NCBI RefSeq assembly: GCF_900324485.2
Contig: NC_046654.1
Span: 2,896,562 to 2,960,561 of the forward strand
Reading direction: 5' to 3'
Length of the DNA stretch: 64,000 nt
Source: Mastacembelus armatus
Lineage: Eukaryota > Chordata > Actinopteri > Synbranchiformes > Mastacembelidae
Positions 62,421 through 64,000 of the stretch are shown here, in pieces. Each line of letters starts with the position of its first letter. Positions within the stretch are counted from its first letter, which is position 1. The notes under the pieces are model-generated. The model made no database searches. It was given only the letters and a program-made list of their open reading frames with translations, and was not told the origin of the DNA. The position numbers and the translations under genes were made by a program.

Positions 62421-64000
62421 TACTGTTTTTGTAACAGTGCAAGAACAGAATTAATGGCAGCAGTGTCTGAGCCACAGCACTTTGTAATTATACATAGAGT
62501 GCTGGTGTGGCACTAGTGAAATGCTCTTTTTTGAATCCCAGAATTGATGTGTCCTAATTGGACAGTTCCATGCTTCACTCTTTGACCTACACTCAGGTCA
62601 GTGCACATTCATTTTCATCTTGCTCCCTGTCAGTGCCCTAAAATGTCTCACTGCAGTGTGCTGTGCTTGTCATTACAGGAGTGCTCTCCTTATGCTGCCC
62701 ACCTCTATGATGCTGAAGACCCGTACACACCAGTCAGAGAGATACCTGGCCTTTGCTTTGGCTACTGTTCAGAGTTTCATGGCAAATGTCAGCATGTGGT
62801 AAAATATTTAACTGAGAACAAGCTGCTGCTGGACAGCTCTGAGAAGGATGTGTCCACGTTCTGCAGGATGGTCGACCTGTCTGACCAGGACTACTGCTAC
62901 CCCAATGTGTTGGAGAGCCCTGACCTCAACAGCAACCTGGGGCAGGTGCTGAAAGATCCCAGAGGGTGTCTCCAGCTGTGCCTGACAGAGGTGGCCAATG
63001 GTCTCAGAAACCCCGTGTTGATGCTGCACAGCGGTGACGATACACACCGGATGTTCATCGCAGAGCAGCTGGGCTTTGTTTGGGTTTACCTGCAGGACGG
63101 CAGCCGGCTGGAGCAGCCTTTCCTCGACATGAGCGGGGAGGTGCTGACCACACCCTGGCTGGGGGATGAGAGGGGTTTCCTGGGCATGGCCTTCCACCCC
63201 AAGTACTGGGACAATGGCTGCTTCTTCATCTACTACTCCATCCAGGTCAACAGTAGCCTGGAGAAGATCAGAGTCAGTGAGATGAAGGTGTCTGCCCATG
63301 ATATGAACATGGCTGATCCTTACTCAGAGAGGTACACAGAGAGAGGACTAGCTCTTTTATAGCATCAGTTTGTCCAATAACATTCAACTAAAATGTTCTG
63401 CAAGTTCTTTAATGCATCCTCCCAAAACTATCAGTACACATATTTCTTCTGTAATGTGGGTAGACAGATTTTTAATGCTATTGGGCAACTCTGTCATCAC
63501 ACCTACCTGAAAAAAAGAAAAAAGAAAAGTTAAATGACAGAACAGATGATATCATCAAAGCATCAGTGCTAAAAGGTAAAAAGCAGGACTGGCCTGGGGG
63601 GAGGTGCATGTCAGAGTCAAGGCAACTACAAGTCTAAAAAACAAGAATGTAAGATTAGATAATATACATTTTATTAAAAGAGAAATTCAAGAAGTCTTGT
63701 AGTGAAAGTAGTCAGTAGTTAAGGTAGTCAGTAATAGTCCAGTGCATGTTTATTATTTATCTGCCACTGGATAATTGAATTCATTTAAAATAATTTAGAT
63801 AATTTAGGTGAACCTGTCACTATAGGTGCTCTTGGGATGTTGTGAACAGGATGGTCAGGATGGTCTCTACCTTTGTCTGTGCGTCTCCTCCACAGCCTCG
63901 TTAAATCTCCAAATCAGTAGATGAGTTGGTACTGAACTGTATCCTCTTTACATTCAGGGTGATTTTAGAGATTGAGGAGCCAGCGGCAAACCACAATGGA
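61824..64000 (+). CDS. hhipl2: HHIP-like protein 2, 5' part (continues beyond the window)
   Basis: Exons 61824-62183 and 62679-63331, plus the start of a third at 63958, joining in phase; the gene runs off the right edge. About 352 residues are visible. An N-terminal hydrophobic stretch ends before [11 protein letters not shown], the usual mature start, so the protein is probably secreted. The cysteine-rich HHIP_N (folate-receptor-like) domain covers [28 protein letters not shown] and [11 protein letters not shown]. The glucose/sorbosone dehydrogenase-like beta-propeller begins near [32 protein letters not shown] and [14 protein letters not shown] favour HHIPL2 over HHIPL1. Whether a C-terminal SRCR domain (HHIPL1-like) follows cannot be seen. 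Biochemical role is poorly known; it is named for its resemblance to Hedgehog-interacting protein. Confidence 0.9.
62392..62420. repeat. (TA)n microsatellite
   Basis: About 14 TA repeats in hhipl2 intron 1. Confidence 0.95.

Overview
This window is nuclear DNA from a ray-finned fish, most likely a percomorph teleost. It holds seven spliced protein genes and one with an intronless coding region. All have vertebrate-type exons with GT-AG junctions, compact introns, and typical teleost repeats (tRNA-derived SINE, L2-like LINE tail, hAT and piggyBac-like fragments, CA/TG microsatellites). I assembled the coding exons by hand. In every complete multi-exon gene the reading phase closes at each junction, and the protein lengths are close to the usual family lengths, except for RNF145, which is longer.

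Layout, left to right. 0-4 kb: an unassigned minus-strand unit with weak evidence (possible first exon near 3.65-3.85 kb, possible terminal exon and poly(A) signal near 0.48-0.66 kb). 4.1-6.5 kb: a repeat island in which an internally deleted hAT transposon sits inside an L2-like repeat, followed by a second, inverted copy of the same repeat. 7.1-9.2 kb: an NAT8-like acetyltransferase (-). 10.4-17.0 kb: slc39a8 (-). 19.0-25.1 kb: manba (-). 26.8-31.5 kb: ube2d3 (-). 33.3-40.6 kb: rnf145 (-). 43.3-52.4 kb: cpxm1 (+). 57.1-60.4 kb: dcaf10 (-), with about 3.4 kb of apparent 3' UTR. 61.8 kb to the right edge: the first exons of hhipl2 (+), cut by the window end.

The block slc39a8-manba-ube2d3 keeps the order and orientation of human 4q24 but lacks NFKB1, which lies between SLC39A8 and MANBA in human. 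The other genes come from different human chromosomes, so the neighbourhood is rearranged. cpxm1 and dcaf10 converge tail to tail. rnf145/cpxm1 and dcaf10/hhipl2 are head to head. The genes do not form one pathway: they cover divalent-metal uptake, lysosomal glycan breakdown, ubiquitin conjugation (an E2, a membrane RING E3 and a CUL4 substrate receptor), an extracellular carboxypeptidase-like protein and a Hedgehog-interacting-protein relative.

I found no wholly new system. The most useful leads are: an altered YLYF motif and a long C-terminal tail in RNF145; a TTAGC/GCTAAC word cluster at four promoter-like regions; a foldback element upstream of the NAT8-like gene; the hAT nested insertion; a canonical G-quadruplex motif just upstream of hhipl2; and a divergent last exon in ube2d3.
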